Shown piece by piece: positions 53,886-63,568 of a stretch of 64,000 nucleotides of DNA; position 1 is the first letter of the stretch; every line of letters begins with the position of its first letter. A program made the position numbers and the translations under genes. The DNA lies in contig NZ_JABFCN010000016.1 of assembly GCF_013087515.1 (NCBI RefSeq), positions 124,001 through 188,000 on the forward strand, written 5' to 3'. Origin of the DNA: Rhizobium sophorae (lineage in GTDB: Bacteria; Pseudomonadota; Alphaproteobacteria; Rhizobiales; Rhizobiaceae). The notes beneath the pieces are model-generated. The model had not been told where the DNA came from, ran no database searches, and saw nothing but the letters and a program-made list of their open reading frames with translations.

Positions 53886-56090
53886 ATGGATAGTGCAGTC
53901 GCAGAACATCAGGAACTCACTCCGGAAACCAACGACAACACCCCCTCGCTGGAAGAGCTGCTCAAGAGCCCCGAGCGCTTCATCAACCGTGAATTCTCCT
54001 GGCTGCAGTTCAACCGCCGTGTCCTGGAAGAGACGCTGAATACCGAGCACCCGTTGCTCGAGCGCGTCCGCTTCCTGTCGATCTCGGCCGCCAATCTCGA
54101 CGAGTTCTTCATGGTGCGCGTCGCCGGCCTCGAGGGCCAGGTACGCCAGAATATCGCTATCCGCAGCCCGGACGGCAAGACGCCGGCCGAGCAGCTCGAC
54201 TCGATCCTGCAGGAGATCGACCATCTGCAGATGGAGCAGCAAGCCTCGCTCGCCGTATTGCAACAATATCTCGCCAAGGAAGATATCCTGATCGTGCGCC
54301 CCGGCGCGCTGAGCGAGGGCGACCGCCAGTGGCTGGCCGCCGAATTCGAACAGGCGATCTTCCCGGTGCTGACGCCGCTGTCGATCGATCCCGCCCATCC
54401 GTTCCCCTTCATTCCGAATCTCGGCTTCTCGATTGGTCTGCAGCTCGTCAGCAAGAACGGCCGCGAGCCGATGACGGCGCTGCTGCGCCTGCCGGTGGCG
54501 CTCGACCGCTTCGTCCGCCTGCCGGATGATGGAAACACAATCCGCTACATCACGCTGGAAGATGTCGCCAACATCTTCATCCATCGGCTCTACCCGGGTT
54601 ACGAGGTGCAGGGCTCCGGTACGTTCCGCGTCATCCGCGACAGCGATATCGAAGTCGAGGAAGAAGCCGAGGATCTCGTCCGCTTCTTCGAAACGGCGCT
54701 GAAACGCCGCCGCCGCGGCAAGGTCATCCGCATCGAGACCGATTCGGAAATGCCGGCCTCGCTCCGTCAGTTCGTCGTTCAGGCGCTAAATATCCCCGAC
54801 AATCGCGTCGCCGTTCTGCCGGGCCTGTTGGCGCTGAACACCCTGTCCGAGATCACCAAGGCGCCGCGCGACGATCTCAGGTTTCTTCCCTACAATGCGC
54901 GATTTCCCGAGCGCGTCCGCGAACATGCCGGCGACTGCTTCGCCGCCATCCGCGAAAAGGACATGGTCGTCCATCACCCTTACGAATCTTTCGACGTGGT
55001 GGTCCAGTTTCTTCTCCAGGCTGCGCGCGATCCTGACGTCCTGGCGATAAAGCAGACGCTTTACCGCACCTCCAACGACAGCCCGATCGTTCGCGCGCTG
55101 ATCGATGCCGCCGAAGCCGGCAAGTCGGTGACGGCGCTGGTCGAGCTCAAGGCCCGCTTCGACGAAGAGGCGAACATCCGCTGGGCACGTGACCTCGAGC
55201 GCGCCGGCGTGCAGGTCGTCTTCGGCTTCATCGAGCTCAAGACCCACGCCAAGATGTCGCTGGTCGTCCGTCGCGAGGATGGCAAACTGCGCACCTATTG
55301 CCATCTCGGCACCGGCAACTATCACCCGATCACCGCGAAGATCTACACCGATCTCTCCTACTTCACCTGCAATCCCGTCATCGCCCACGACATGGCGAAC
55401 ATCTTCAACTTCATCACCGGCTACGGCGAGCCGGAACAGGGCATGCAGCTCGCGATCTCGCCCTATACGATGCGCTCGCGCATCCTGCGTCACATCGAGG
55501 AAGAGGTTCAGCACGCCAGGAACGGCGCGCCGGCGGCGATCTGGATGAAGATGAATTCGCTTGTCGATCCCGATATCATCGACGCGCTCTATCGCGCCAG
55601 CCATGCCGGCGTCGAGATCGATCTCGTCGTGCGCGGCATCTGCTGCCTGCGTCCGCAGGTGCCCGGCCTTTCGGAAAAGATCCGCGTCAAGTCGATCGTC
55701 GGCCGCTTCCTCGAGCACAGCCGCATCTTCTGCTTCGGCAACGGCCACGGCCTGCCGTCCGACAAGGCGCTGGTTTACATCGGCTCGGCCGACATGATGC
55801 CGAGAAACCTCGATCGCCGTGTCGAAACCATGGTTCCGCTGACGAACCCGACCGTTCACGAGCAGGTCTTGTCACAGATTATGCTCGGCAACGTGATTGA
55901 CAATCAACAAAGCTACGAGATATTGCCCGACGGTACGTCGCGTCGCATGGAAGTGCGCAGAGGCGAAGAACCGTTCAATGCGCAGCAGTATTTCATGACC
56001 AATCCGAGCCTGTCAGGCCGTGGTGAAGCTTTGAAGTCCAGTGCGCCGAAGCTGATCGCCGGCCTGCTCGAAGGCCGCAACAACAAGTAA
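53886..56090 (+). CDS. ppk1: Polyphosphate kinase 1
   Basis: 734 residues. Makes polyphosphate from ATP. PPK1 N-terminal domain ([18 protein letters not shown]), the phospholipase D-like catalytic domains with [20 protein letters not shown] (the autophosphorylated histidine) and [17 protein letters not shown]. Full length. Pho-box-like repeats lie upstream, and ppx follows after 12 bases. Confidence 0.97.
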   Translation: MDSAVAEHQELTPETNDNTPSLEELLKSPERFINREFSWLQFNRRVLEETLNTEHPLLERVRFLSISAANLDEFFMVRVAGLEGQVRQNIAIRSPDGKTPAEQLDSILQEIDHLQMEQQASLAVLQQYLAKEDILIVRPGALSEGDRQWLAAEFEQAIFPVLTPLSIDPAHPFPFIPNLGFSIGLQLVSKNGREPMTALLRLPVALDRFVRLPDDGNTIRYITLEDVANIFIHRLYPGYEVQGSGTFRVIRDSDIEVEEEAEDLVRFFETALKRRRRGKVIRIETDSEMPASLRQFVVQALNIPDNRVAVLPGLLALNTLSEITKAPRDDLRFLPYNARFPERVREHAGDCFAAIREKDMVVHHPYESFDVVVQFLLQAARDPDVLAIKQTLYRTSNDSPIVRALIDAAEAGKSVTALVELKARFDEEANIRWARDLERAGVQVVFGFIELKTHAKMSLVVRREDGKLRTYCHLGTGNYHPITAKIYTDLSYFTCNPVIAHDMANIFNFITGYGEPEQGMQLAISPYTMRSRILRHIEEEVQHARNGAPAAIWMKMNSLVDPDIIDALYRASHAGVEIDLVVRGICCLRPQVPGLSEKIRVKSIVGRFLEHSRIFCFGNGHGLPSDKALVYIGSADMMPRNLDRRVETMVPLTNPTVHEQVLSQIMLGNVIDNQQSYEILPDGTSRRMEVRRGEEPFNAQQYFMTNPSLSGRGEALKSSAPKLIAGLLEGRNNK

Positions 56091-56102
56091 AACTGGACCT
56101 AA

Positions 56103-57623
56103 ATGGTTGAATCTGAAGCCCAGGGGCGCCTTCCGGGGATCGCCCCGGTCTCCGTCGTCGATATTGGATCGAATTCCATTCGTCTTGTCGTCTACGAAGG
56201 CATGTCCCGTTCTCCGACCGTCCTCTTCAACGAAAAGGTCCTCTGCGGCCTCGGCAAGGGCGTCGCCCTTACCGGCAAGATGGATGAAGACAGCGTCGGC
56301 CGGGCTCTGGCGGCGCTGCACCGTTTCAAGGCTCTGTCCGACCAGGCGCGCGCCGCCACCATGTATGTGCTGGCGACGGCGGCCGCGCGAGAGGCGAGCA
56401 ACGGTCCCGATTTCATTCATCAGGCAGAAACCATCCTTAACCGCAAGGTGCGCGTGCTCTCGGGCGAGGAGGAGGCGAAATTCGCATCGCTCGGTATCAT
56501 CAGTGGTTTCTACAATCCTGACGGCATTGCCGGCGATCTCGGCGGCGGCTCGCTGGAGCTGATCGATATCAAAGGCAAGGAAGTCGGCAAGGGCATCACG
56601 CTGCCGCTTGGCGGCCTGCGCCTGTCGGAATATGCCGGCGGGTCGCTCTCCAAGGCGCAGACCTTTGCCCGCAAGCAGTTGAAGACGGCAAAGCTGCTAT
56701 CGAAAGGTGAGGGGCGCACCTTCTACGCCGTCGGCGGCACCTGGCGAAACATCGCCAAGCTGCACATGGAAATCACGCATTATCCGCTGCACATGATGCA
56801 GGGCTATGAGGTGCCGCTCGAAGCCATGATGTTGTTCCTCGACCAGGTGGTGGCCGCGCGCGATTCCAGGGAGCCGGCGCTGCAGGCCGTTTCCAAGCAC
56901 CGCCGTTCGCTGCTGCCCTTCGGCGCCATCGCCATGAAGGAAGTCCTGAGCGCGATGAAGCCGTCGTTGATTTCCTTCTCGGCGCAGGGTGTGCGCGAGG
57001 GATATCTCTATTCGCTGCTGTCGGAGGCCGAGCGCCGCGCCGATCCGCTGCTGGCCGCCGCCGGCGAACTGGCGATCCTGCGTGCCCGTTCGCCCGAGCA
57101 TGCCCGCGAGCTGGCGGAGTGGACCGGCCGCATGATGCCCCTCTTCGGCATCCAGGAAACCGACGAGGAAAGCCGCTACCGTCAGGCCGCCTGTCTGCTG
57201 GCCGATATCAGCTGGCGCGCCCATCCAGACTATCGCGGCCTGCAGGCGCTGAACGTCATCGCCCACTCGTCCTTCGTCGGCATCAGTCATCCTGGCCGCG
57301 CTTTCATCGCGCTTTCCAACTATTACCGTTTCGAAGGCCTGCATGACGACGGCGCCACCGGCCCGCTGGCGCAGATCGCCACGCCGCAGCTCATCGAGCG
57401 CGCCAAGCTGCTCGGCGGCATGCTGCGCGTCGTCTATCTCTTCTCGGCCTCGATGCCCGGCATCGTGAAGAACCTGACCTTCCGCAAATCGTCGAACCCG
57501 GACCTCGACCTCGAATTCGTCGTGCCTCCCGAGTATCGCGACTTTGCGGGCGAACGCCTGGACGGTCGCCTGCAGCAGCTGTCGAGGCTGACGAACAAAC
57601 GTCTGGCGTTTCGGTTCGAGTAG
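56103..57623 (+). CDS. ppx: Exopolyphosphatase (Ppx/GppA family)
   Basis: 506 residues. Releases phosphate from polyphosphate ends. Actin-like ATPase fold with SVVDIGSNSIRLVVYEG, GLGKGVALTGKMDED, GDLGGGSLELIDIKG and a C-terminal HD-like domain (LNVIAHSSFVGISHPGRAF). Downstream of ppk1, as in many proteobacteria. Confidence 0.95.
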   Translation: MVESEAQGRLPGIAPVSVVDIGSNSIRLVVYEGMSRSPTVLFNEKVLCGLGKGVALTGKMDEDSVGRALAALHRFKALSDQARAATMYVLATAAAREASNGPDFIHQAETILNRKVRVLSGEEEAKFASLGIISGFYNPDGIAGDLGGGSLELIDIKGKEVGKGITLPLGGLRLSEYAGGSLSKAQTFARKQLKTAKLLSKGEGRTFYAVGGTWRNIAKLHMEITHYPLHMMQGYEVPLEAMMLFLDQVVAARDSREPALQAVSKHRRSLLPFGAIAMKEVLSAMKPSLISFSAQGVREGYLYSLLSEAERRADPLLAAAGELAILRARSPEHARELAEWTGRMMPLFGIQETDEESRYRQAACLLADISWRAHPDYRGLQALNVIAHSSFVGISHPGRAFIALSNYYRFEGLHDDGATGPLAQIATPQLIERAKLLGGMLRVVYLFSASMPGIVKNLTFRKSSNPDLDLEFVVPPEYRDFAGERLDGRLQQLSRLTNKRLAFRFE

Positions 57624-57655
57624 CTCTGATTTACAACCCGACTTGTGCCGAGGAG

Positions 57656-57828
57656 GCCCCCCTCTGGCCTGCCGGCCATCTCCCCCACAGGTGGGGAGAT
57701 TACAAGTGGCATGACCTTCCCGCATCTTGAACGTCAAGCCGAGTTGAATCGCTGATTGTTTGGGGAAGCCCCTGCGCCCAGCCAATCTCCCCACCTGTGG
57801 GGGAGATGCCCGGCAGGGCAGAGGGGGC
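57656..57828. repeat. RIME-like intergenic palindromic element, copy 2
   Basis: Left arm 57656-57701 and right arm 57784-57828 are inverted near-copies (cores GCCGGCCATCTCCCCCACAG and CTGTGGGGGAGATGCCCGGC). The 82-base centre shares GATTGTTTG and flanking bases with the copy at 38573-38746. It lies between the convergent 3' ends of ppx and the phytase-like gene. Confidence 0.75.
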
Positions 57829-57849
57829 ACACACGGCACAGCGTCAACG

Positions 57850-57875
57850 AAAAAGGCGGCGCCTTCGCGCCGCCC
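57850..57875 (-). terminator. Rho-independent terminator after the phytase-like gene
   Basis: GGCGGCGC (57855-57862) and GCGCCGCC (57867-57874) flank a CTTC/GAAG tetraloop and are followed on the minus strand by TTTTT. 25 bases past the stop codon. Confidence 0.88.
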
Positions 57876-57899
57876 TCTCTATCTCACATCACGCTCGAA

Positions 57900-59258
57900 T
57901 TACTTCGCGTTCAAAAACTCGCCGACCTCAAGCAAGCTGAACTCGTTATTGTCGGCCTTGTCGACCGCGCGACCGGCCGAGAAGGGCAGGTTGTTGTCGT
58001 TGCCGATGATGACGTGGGTGGCGTCGACGCGGTCGACGTTTTCGATCGTCACGAACGGCATGTCGTAGACGCCGTCCTTGCTGCCGGCCTTCTTCTTGTT
58101 GTCGGGGTCCTGGATGTTCAGGAGGTCGATATAGCCGATCTTGCGGACGGCCTTGCCGACATTGGCATCGTTGAACTCGATCTTGTAGACGCGCTTCAGC
58201 ACGGCCGGAGCTTCGAAGCAATCCGGCTTCGGCTGCTTCGGGTCGGCGCAGGCCTTGTCCGTCGTGCCGGCGCCGTTATCGCGCTCGATGACGAGAGCGG
58301 TCGTGTCGTCGAGCATGTTGAAGTCGCCGATCGACACGCCCTTGTCCTCGAACGGATAGAGCCAGCTGCGGCCGGTCCACTTCTTCGAAGCGACATCGAA
58401 CTCGATGACGCGGACGGCGGTGTGGCCGTCGACCGTTTCCACCGTGCCGTCATCCTTGTAGATGGCGCCTTCGAGCAGGCCGTAGAGCTTGGCGCCGTCC
58501 TTCGACATGGCGAGACCCTCGAAGCCGCCGGAGCGCTTCAGATTGAAGACCGGCATCTTGGCGGCCGGGTTGGCCGGGACCGAGAGAAGCGGATTGTCGG
58601 GCGAAAGCACCGGCTTGCCGTCGAGCGTCGTCGGGATGACGTCGGTGAGGCGGCCTGATATGTCGAACTTCAGGATGTAGGGACCGAATTCGTCGCCGAG
58701 CCAGAAGCCGTCGGCAACCGGCTGGATCGATTCGATGTCGAAGTCGGCGCCGGTGAGATAACGCGTATCGGTGCCTTCGAGAACGATCGGGAACGGAGCG
58801 ATCTTGTTCGGATCGGAGAGGAAGAGGTTCTTGACGACTTCAGCCTTGTTGCCGGCCCAGTCGAACTTCATCTGGTGCAGGAAGAGCATGGAGTCCGACG
58901 AATTGGACTTCGAGCCGAAACCGTTGTCGGAGAGCGTCCAGAAGGTGCCGTCGGCCATCGTCTTGACGCCGGAAAAACCCTGGATCGGCTGGCCGTCGAA
59001 AGGAAGCTTCAGGTCGGTGACGCGGGCGCCGTCCTTACCGGGGACGGTGCCGAGCGCTTCGGTACGCTTGCGGTCCGGCGTTGTAAACTTGCCGGAATGC
59101 TTGAGAAATTCGGGGGCATCGGCCGGTGCCGGAACCATGGTGTTGGCAGGCAGGATCGCCTGGCCGGCGAGCTTGGCCGGGAACTGCTGCTGGTCGGCCG
59201 AAGCAGAGCCCGCGACCAGGATAAAAAGCGATACGGAAGCAAAAAGGACGTTCTTCAT
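57900..59258 (-). CDS. Secreted esterase-like phytase-family protein
   Basis: 452 residues with a signal peptide (MKNVLFASVSLFILVAGSAS, cleavage before DQQQF). The mature part is a six-bladed-propeller-like protein of the 'esterase-like activity of phytase' group (GFSGVKTMADGTFWTLSDNG, FWLGDEFGPYILKFD, SGGFEGLAMSKDG). Probably periplasmic, acting on a phosphate ester; substrate unknown. A Pho-box-like repeat lies 51 bases upstream. Convergent with ppx. Confidence 0.88.
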   Translation of the reverse strand: MKNVLFASVSLFILVAGSASADQQQFPAKLAGQAILPANTMVPAPADAPEFLKHSGKFTTPDRKRTEALGTVPGKDGARVTDLKLPFDGQPIQGFSGVKTMADGTFWTLSDNGFGSKSNSSDSMLFLHQMKFDWAGNKAEVVKNLFLSDPNKIAPFPIVLEGTDTRYLTGADFDIESIQPVADGFWLGDEFGPYILKFDISGRLTDVIPTTLDGKPVLSPDNPLLSVPANPAAKMPVFNLKRSGGFEGLAMSKDGAKLYGLLEGAIYKDDGTVETVDGHTAVRVIEFDVASKKWTGRSWLYPFEDKGVSIGDFNMLDDTTALVIERDNGAGTTDKACADPKQPKPDCFEAPAVLKRVYKIEFNDANVGKAVRKIGYIDLLNIQDPDNKKKAGSKDGVYDMPFVTIENVDRVDATHVIIGNDNNLPFSAGRAVDKADNNEFSLLEVGEFLNAK

Positions 59259-59308
59259 AATATCCCCGTGGAGCGGATTGCAAAGGCCTTCCGCTTAGCA
59301 GGGCTTCC

Positions 59309-59326
59309 GTGTCAGCGAATTGACGG
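59309..59326 (-). promoter_or_regulatory. Candidate Pho box of the phytase-like gene
   Basis: On the minus strand CCGTCAA-TTCG-CTGACAC matches CTGTCAT-N4-CTGTCAT at 5 of 7 and 6 of 7 positions (allowing C last), 51 bases before the ATG at 59258. Confidence 0.4.
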
Positions 59327-59364
59327 TTGGGTGAAGCTTTGGTGACGTAAGGTCAAGACCGTGC

Positions 59365-60426
59365 TCAGCCGTGCAGAATGACGGCCGGCGTGTTCAGCAC
59401 GGTGACCGCGCGCGAGGAAAGCGCCATGACGCCGAGTGCCTGGCCGCGTCCCTTCACCGCATGGGTGCCGAGATCCTCGCAGGATATGTCGTCGGGAAAA
59501 TTCATGCGCCGGGCAAGCTCGGTGGAGATCAAAACCGATCGGTTCAGACTGCGGCAGAGCGTCTCCAGCCGGGCGGTGGTGTTCACCGTATCGCCGAAAT
59601 AGCTGATCTTGTGATGGTCGACGCCGATTTCGGCGGTGATGATCTCGCCGCCGTGGAGGGCGGCGCGGAGCTTCGGCACCTGCCCGTAATTCTTTCGCCA
59701 GCCGGCGGCGTTGGCGTCGATATCGGCGAGGATATCGAAGATGCAGCGCACGCAACGCGCATCCTTGACGCCGCGGGCAAGTGGCCAGGTGATGATCGCA
59801 GCATCGCCGACATAGTCGTTGATCATGCCCTTGTGACGCCTGACGGGCTCGGCGAAGGTCGCAAACAGCGAGCTCAGCAGTTGTTGCGCCCTGAGGTCGC
59901 CGTGCTTTTCGGCAAAAGCCGTCGAATCGACGAGGTCGATGAACAGGAAGACGCGCTCTTCCCTGACCGGATTGCGATAGCGGCTGATGAGCATGCTGAG
60001 GAAAACTTCACGACCAAGCAGTTCCCGCACGCGCAAGACGAAGATCAGCATCGTGCAGACCGCAAGCGCATAGAGGAAGACCTCGAACGGCATGATGACG
60101 AGGTCGAGGAGCGACACCGGCTTCACCATGCCGAGCCACCAGAGCAGCAGGCCGGCGCAGGCAAAGCCGATGCTCATCAGGATTTCGTAGATCAGCAGCT
60201 CGGTGATGATGAAGGCGAAGGTCGGCAGCTTCTGGATGCGCCTGTAGAGTGCTCGAAACAGTACCTTGCGCTCGAAGGCGAGGATCGGCATGCCGATGAA
60301 GAGCGCGAAGATCGCCCCGATGATCGGCGTCTGATTAGAGTAGAACATCAGATCATAGATGACGCCGCTGGCCGCAAGGACGATCGTGATCAGGATCCAA
60401 TTCTGTGTCGGAGATATTTCCCGCAT
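59365..60426 (-). CDS. Membrane-bound class III adenylate/guanylate cyclase
   Basis: 353 residues from the ATG at 60426 (MREISPTQNWILITIVLAAS), with AGAGG upstream; a TTG 20 codons earlier overlaps a TTGACG that could be a -35 element. About five membrane helices in the first 160 residues lead to a cyclase homology domain: VFLFIDLVDSTAFAEKHG and DYVGDAAIITW (metal aspartates), YFGDTVNTTARLETL (asparagine and arginine). All core residues for catalysis appear present. Rhizobia carry many such cyclases with unknown signals. Confidence 0.9.
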   Translation of the reverse strand: MREISPTQNWILITIVLAASGVIYDLMFYSNQTPIIGAIFALFIGMPILAFERKVLFRALYRRIQKLPTFAFIITELLIYEILMSIGFACAGLLLWWLGMVKPVSLLDLVIMPFEVFLYALAVCTMLIFVLRVRELLGREVFLSMLISRYRNPVREERVFLFIDLVDSTAFAEKHGDLRAQQLLSSLFATFAEPVRRHKGMINDYVGDAAIITWPLARGVKDARCVRCIFDILADIDANAAGWRKNYGQVPKLRAALHGGEIITAEIGVDHHKISYFGDTVNTTARLETLCRSLNRSVLISTELARRMNFPDDISCEDLGTHAVKGRGQALGVMALSSRAVTVLNTPAVILHG

Positions 60427-60500
60427 GCCGCCTCTGCGCCGTGATGTTTCTTCCCGCCATTGTTTCAGGCCGGAAAAAACCGTCAAGCGAATTCGAAATT

Positions 60501-60556
60501 ACAGCGCCGCGCGTCTTTTCCAGACACGCGGCGCTGTAGCACTTTGAATGGCTGCA
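60501..60556 (+). repeat. REP-like intergenic element, copy 3
   Basis: ACAGCGCCGCGCGTCTTTTC through GCTGTAGCACTTTGAATGGC; it lacks the AAAGGA segment of the other copies, making the stem GCGTCT/AGACACGC tighter. Downstream, CTTAAACCG and CCGATTTAAG (60567-60588) form a further near-palindrome. It lies between the cyclase gene and rnd. Confidence 0.7.
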
Positions 60557-60603
60557 TAATTTTGTTCTTAAACCGATGCCGATTTAAGGCGAGTGTAGTC
60601 GCC

Positions 60604-61749
60604 TCAGAGGCTGACGGTTTCGACCTTGCGGTCGACGAAACGCAGGGCGATCGCGCCTTGGATCAGCTGCAGTGCCGGCTCGCCGAAAAGATCGCGCCGC
60701 CAGCCGTGCAGGGCAGCGACTTCGGCCTTCTCGCCTTCGGCGGCGATCTTGTCGAGATCTTCGCTATTGGCGATCACCTTTGGCGCCACGCCGTGTTTTT
60801 CCGAAATGAGCTTCAGCAGCACCTTCAACAATTCGACGGCAGCAGCAGCCCCTTCGGGCGCCTGCGCCTGGCGTGGCACATGGGGCATATCGGCCTTCGG
60901 AAGAGCAAGCGCCGTGTTGACGGCCTCAACGACCGCGGCGCCGGAAGTCGAACGCTCCCAACCCTTCGGAATGGTGCGCAGACGGCCGAGCGCCTCGGTA
61001 TCCTTAGGCTGCTGCTGGGCGATCTCGTAGATCGCATCATCCTTCAGCACCCGCGAACGCGGCACGTTGCGGGCCCGCGCCTCGCGTTCGCGCCAGGCGG
61101 CGACATATTTCAGGATCGCCAGCTCCTGCGGCTTGCGCAGGCGCATCTTCAGCCGCTGCCAGGCATCGTCCGGATGCATGTCGTAGGTTTCGCGCGACTC
61201 GAGAATGTCCATTTCCTCGGAGAGCCAGGAGGTGCGGCCTTCGCGTTCCAGTTCCGCCTTCAGCGACAGGTAGACGTCGCGCAGGTGGGTGACGTCGGCC
61301 AGCGCATAATCCAGCTGTTTGTCCGAGAGCGGCCGGCGGCTCCAGTCGGTGAAGCGCGAAGACTTGTCGATATGGACGTTCTTGATGCGGCTGACCAGCT
61401 GGTCATAGGAGACGCTGTCGCCGAAGCCGCAGACCATGGCGGCGACCTGCGTGTCGAAGATCGGATGCGGAATGAGATTGCCGCGATTGAAGATGATTTC
61501 GATGTCCTGGCGGGCCGCATGAAAGACCTTCAGCACCTTCGTATCGGCCATCAGCTCGAAGAAGGGGGCGAGATCGATGCCCTTGGCCAGCGGGTCGACG
61601 AGAACTTCCGTCGTTGGGCTTGCCATCTGGATCAGGCAGAGCTCCGGCCAGAAGGTCGTTTCGCGCAGGAATTCGGTGTCGATGGTGATGAAGTCGGACT
61701 TGGCCAGCTCTTTGCAGGCGGCCGCCAAATCGGCGGTGGTTTCGATCAT
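60604..61749 (-). CDS. rnd: Ribonuclease D
   Basis: 381 residues. 3'-5' exonuclease in tRNA and stable RNA maturation. DEDDy motifs: ITIDTEFLRETTFWPELCLI, FHAARQDIEIIF and YALADVTHLRDVY, then an HRDC domain (RKPQELAILKYVAAWRE). Monocistronic context. Confidence 0.96.
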   Translation of the reverse strand: MIETTADLAAACKELAKSDFITIDTEFLRETTFWPELCLIQMASPTTEVLVDPLAKGIDLAPFFELMADTKVLKVFHAARQDIEIIFNRGNLIPHPIFDTQVAAMVCGFGDSVSYDQLVSRIKNVHIDKSSRFTDWSRRPLSDKQLDYALADVTHLRDVYLSLKAELEREGRTSWLSEEMDILESRETYDMHPDDAWQRLKMRLRKPQELAILKYVAAWREREARARNVPRSRVLKDDAIYEIAQQQPKDTEALGRLRTIPKGWERSTSGAAVVEAVNTALALPKADMPHVPRQAQAPEGAAAAVELLKVLLKLISEKHGVAPKVIANSEDLDKIAAEGEKAEVAALHGWRRDLFGEPALQLIQGAIALRFVDRKVETVSL

Positions 61750-61923
61750 ATCATTTCATTCGCAAGGAAAAGGTCGGTTAAACCTTCCTTCTCCTTTCGG
61801 TTCGATATGTCAATACAACAGCATACGCTTCGAGCATTGCTGGCGAAGAATCACGTCCAAACTGAGGCAAGGCGCGAACGCCGGCGCGAAGCACAGCCGC
61901 AACCGCGGCGAAAGCGCACTGTC

Positions 61924-63315
61924 TCAGCTGACCCTGAGATAGCTCGTCATCCCCGTCTTCTGATGCTCGATGATATGGCAATGCAGCAGCCAGTCGCCTG
62001 GATTATCGGCGACGAAGGCAAGCTGCACCTTCTCGTCCGGCTGGATGAGATAGGTATCGGAGGTGAGCGGCATCACCTCCCGCGTCGAGGAGGAGATCAC
62101 CGTGAAGCTCATCCCGTGCAGATGGATCGGATGCGCATGCGGCGTGGTATTTTCCAGATTGAAGACATAGCTCTTGCCGAGCTTCAATTCCGCAAGCGGC
62201 GCCGTCGGATCGGGCGTGTCGCCCGGCCACGGCACCTTGTTGATGGCCCAGAAACTGTAGCCCAGCGAGCCGCAGATGCTTTCGACGGCGGCATTCTCGG
62301 CGGTGGCGCTCAGTACCAGCGGGATCTGCTCGGCGGCGGAAAGATCGGCCTTAGGGACGGGGTTGTCGACAAGCGGTCCGAGATCGCCGATGGCGCGCTT
62401 CAACGATGATCCGACCGCGCGCAGGCTGGCGATCACCTTCGGCGCCGTGCCGCGAATATCCTCGAGCGTCGCGACGGCGCCTTCACCATCCGGCATGCGC
62501 ACGGCAAGATCGAGCCGTTGACCCGGTCCGATCTGCAGCAGGTCGAGGGAAAAACGCTTCGGCACCGGATTGCCGTCGATTGCAATCACGGTCGCATCGG
62601 CGCCTTCCATCTTCAGCGAGAAGATCCGCGTCACGTCGGTGACCGCGATGCGCAGCCGCACCAGCCCGCCGGCCGGCGCGTCATATCGCGGCTCCTGGTG
62701 CCAGTTGGCGGTCCGCACCGTGCCGTAGGTGCCGGTCTTGGCAGCGTCGCGCGGCCGGAAGGGGGCAATGAATTGTCCGTTGCCGCCGAGCCGCCAGTCG
62801 CGCAGGTTCAGCACCACCTCGGCATCGAATTCCGGATCGGCCGGATCTTCGACGACGATGACGCCGGTCATGCCGTGCCCCATCTGCGTCAGCGTGTTGC
62901 AATGTGGATGATACCAGAAGGTGCCGGCATCCGGCGGTGTGAAGGCATAGTCGAAGCTGTCGCCGGTATAGACGTAGGGCTGCGTCATGAACGGCACGCC
63001 GTCCATGCGATTGTCGATGCGAAGCCCGTGCCAGTGGATCGTCGTCGGCTCGTCGAGCCCATTTTTCAGCCGCGCCGCATAGGGTCGCCCCTTCCTCATC
63101 CGTACAACCGGCGGCATGCCATCATGGCCCCAGCTCATGATATCCTTGGTCGGTCCCGCCTCGGTCAGCATGGTTTCGGTCTTTACCGCCGTCAGCAGCT
63201 GCGGCTCGGGAGCCGCCTCGGCAAACCCGAATTTACTGGCAACGCCGATGCCGACACCATAGGCGCCCGCGACAGCGGATGCCTTGAGAAGGTTGCGGCG
63301 GCTAAGGAGAGGCAT
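61924..63315 (-). CDS. Multicopper oxidase, Tat-exported
   Basis: 463 residues. The N-terminus SRRNLLKASAVAGAYGVG is a Tat signal. Three cupredoxin domains with all copper motifs: HWHG, WYHPH, HPIHLHG and HCHIIEH. Probably periplasmic; related to CueO/CopA-type oxidases and to bacterial laccases. No methionine-rich insert typical of CueO is seen. Divergent from aspS. Confidence 0.94.
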   Translation of the reverse strand: MPLLSRRNLLKASAVAGAYGVGIGVASKFGFAEAAPEPQLLTAVKTETMLTEAGPTKDIMSWGHDGMPPVVRMRKGRPYAARLKNGLDEPTTIHWHGLRIDNRMDGVPFMTQPYVYTGDSFDYAFTPPDAGTFWYHPHCNTLTQMGHGMTGVIVVEDPADPEFDAEVVLNLRDWRLGGNGQFIAPFRPRDAAKTGTYGTVRTANWHQEPRYDAPAGGLVRLRIAVTDVTRIFSLKMEGADATVIAIDGNPVPKRFSLDLLQIGPGQRLDLAVRMPDGEGAVATLEDIRGTAPKVIASLRAVGSSLKRAIGDLGPLVDNPVPKADLSAAEQIPLVLSATAENAAVESICGSLGYSFWAINKVPWPGDTPDPTAPLAELKLGKSYVFNLENTTPHAHPIHLHGMSFTVISSSTREVMPLTSDTYLIQPDEKVQLAFVADNPGDWLLHCHIIEHQKTGMTSYLRVS

Positions 63316-63568
63316 GCGGATGCTCCACGGTGAGAATGCCGATCCTTTTAAAGTTGACCGACATCTTCATCAATACAGGAAGCGCGGCCAAACTGCCGCA
63401 GCATGCGGGTCGCAGCCTCGCCATAAACGCGTGTCAAACGCTCAGCCGCTTGCGCCAAGCCTTGACAAATCGGAGCGTCCATGCGCTTTTCCGCCCGATT
63501 TTCTTGTCGGCGCTTGAGGGTCTTGGAACCCTTGCTGCCGTCTTAAGCCACATCCAGGATTTGAGATC

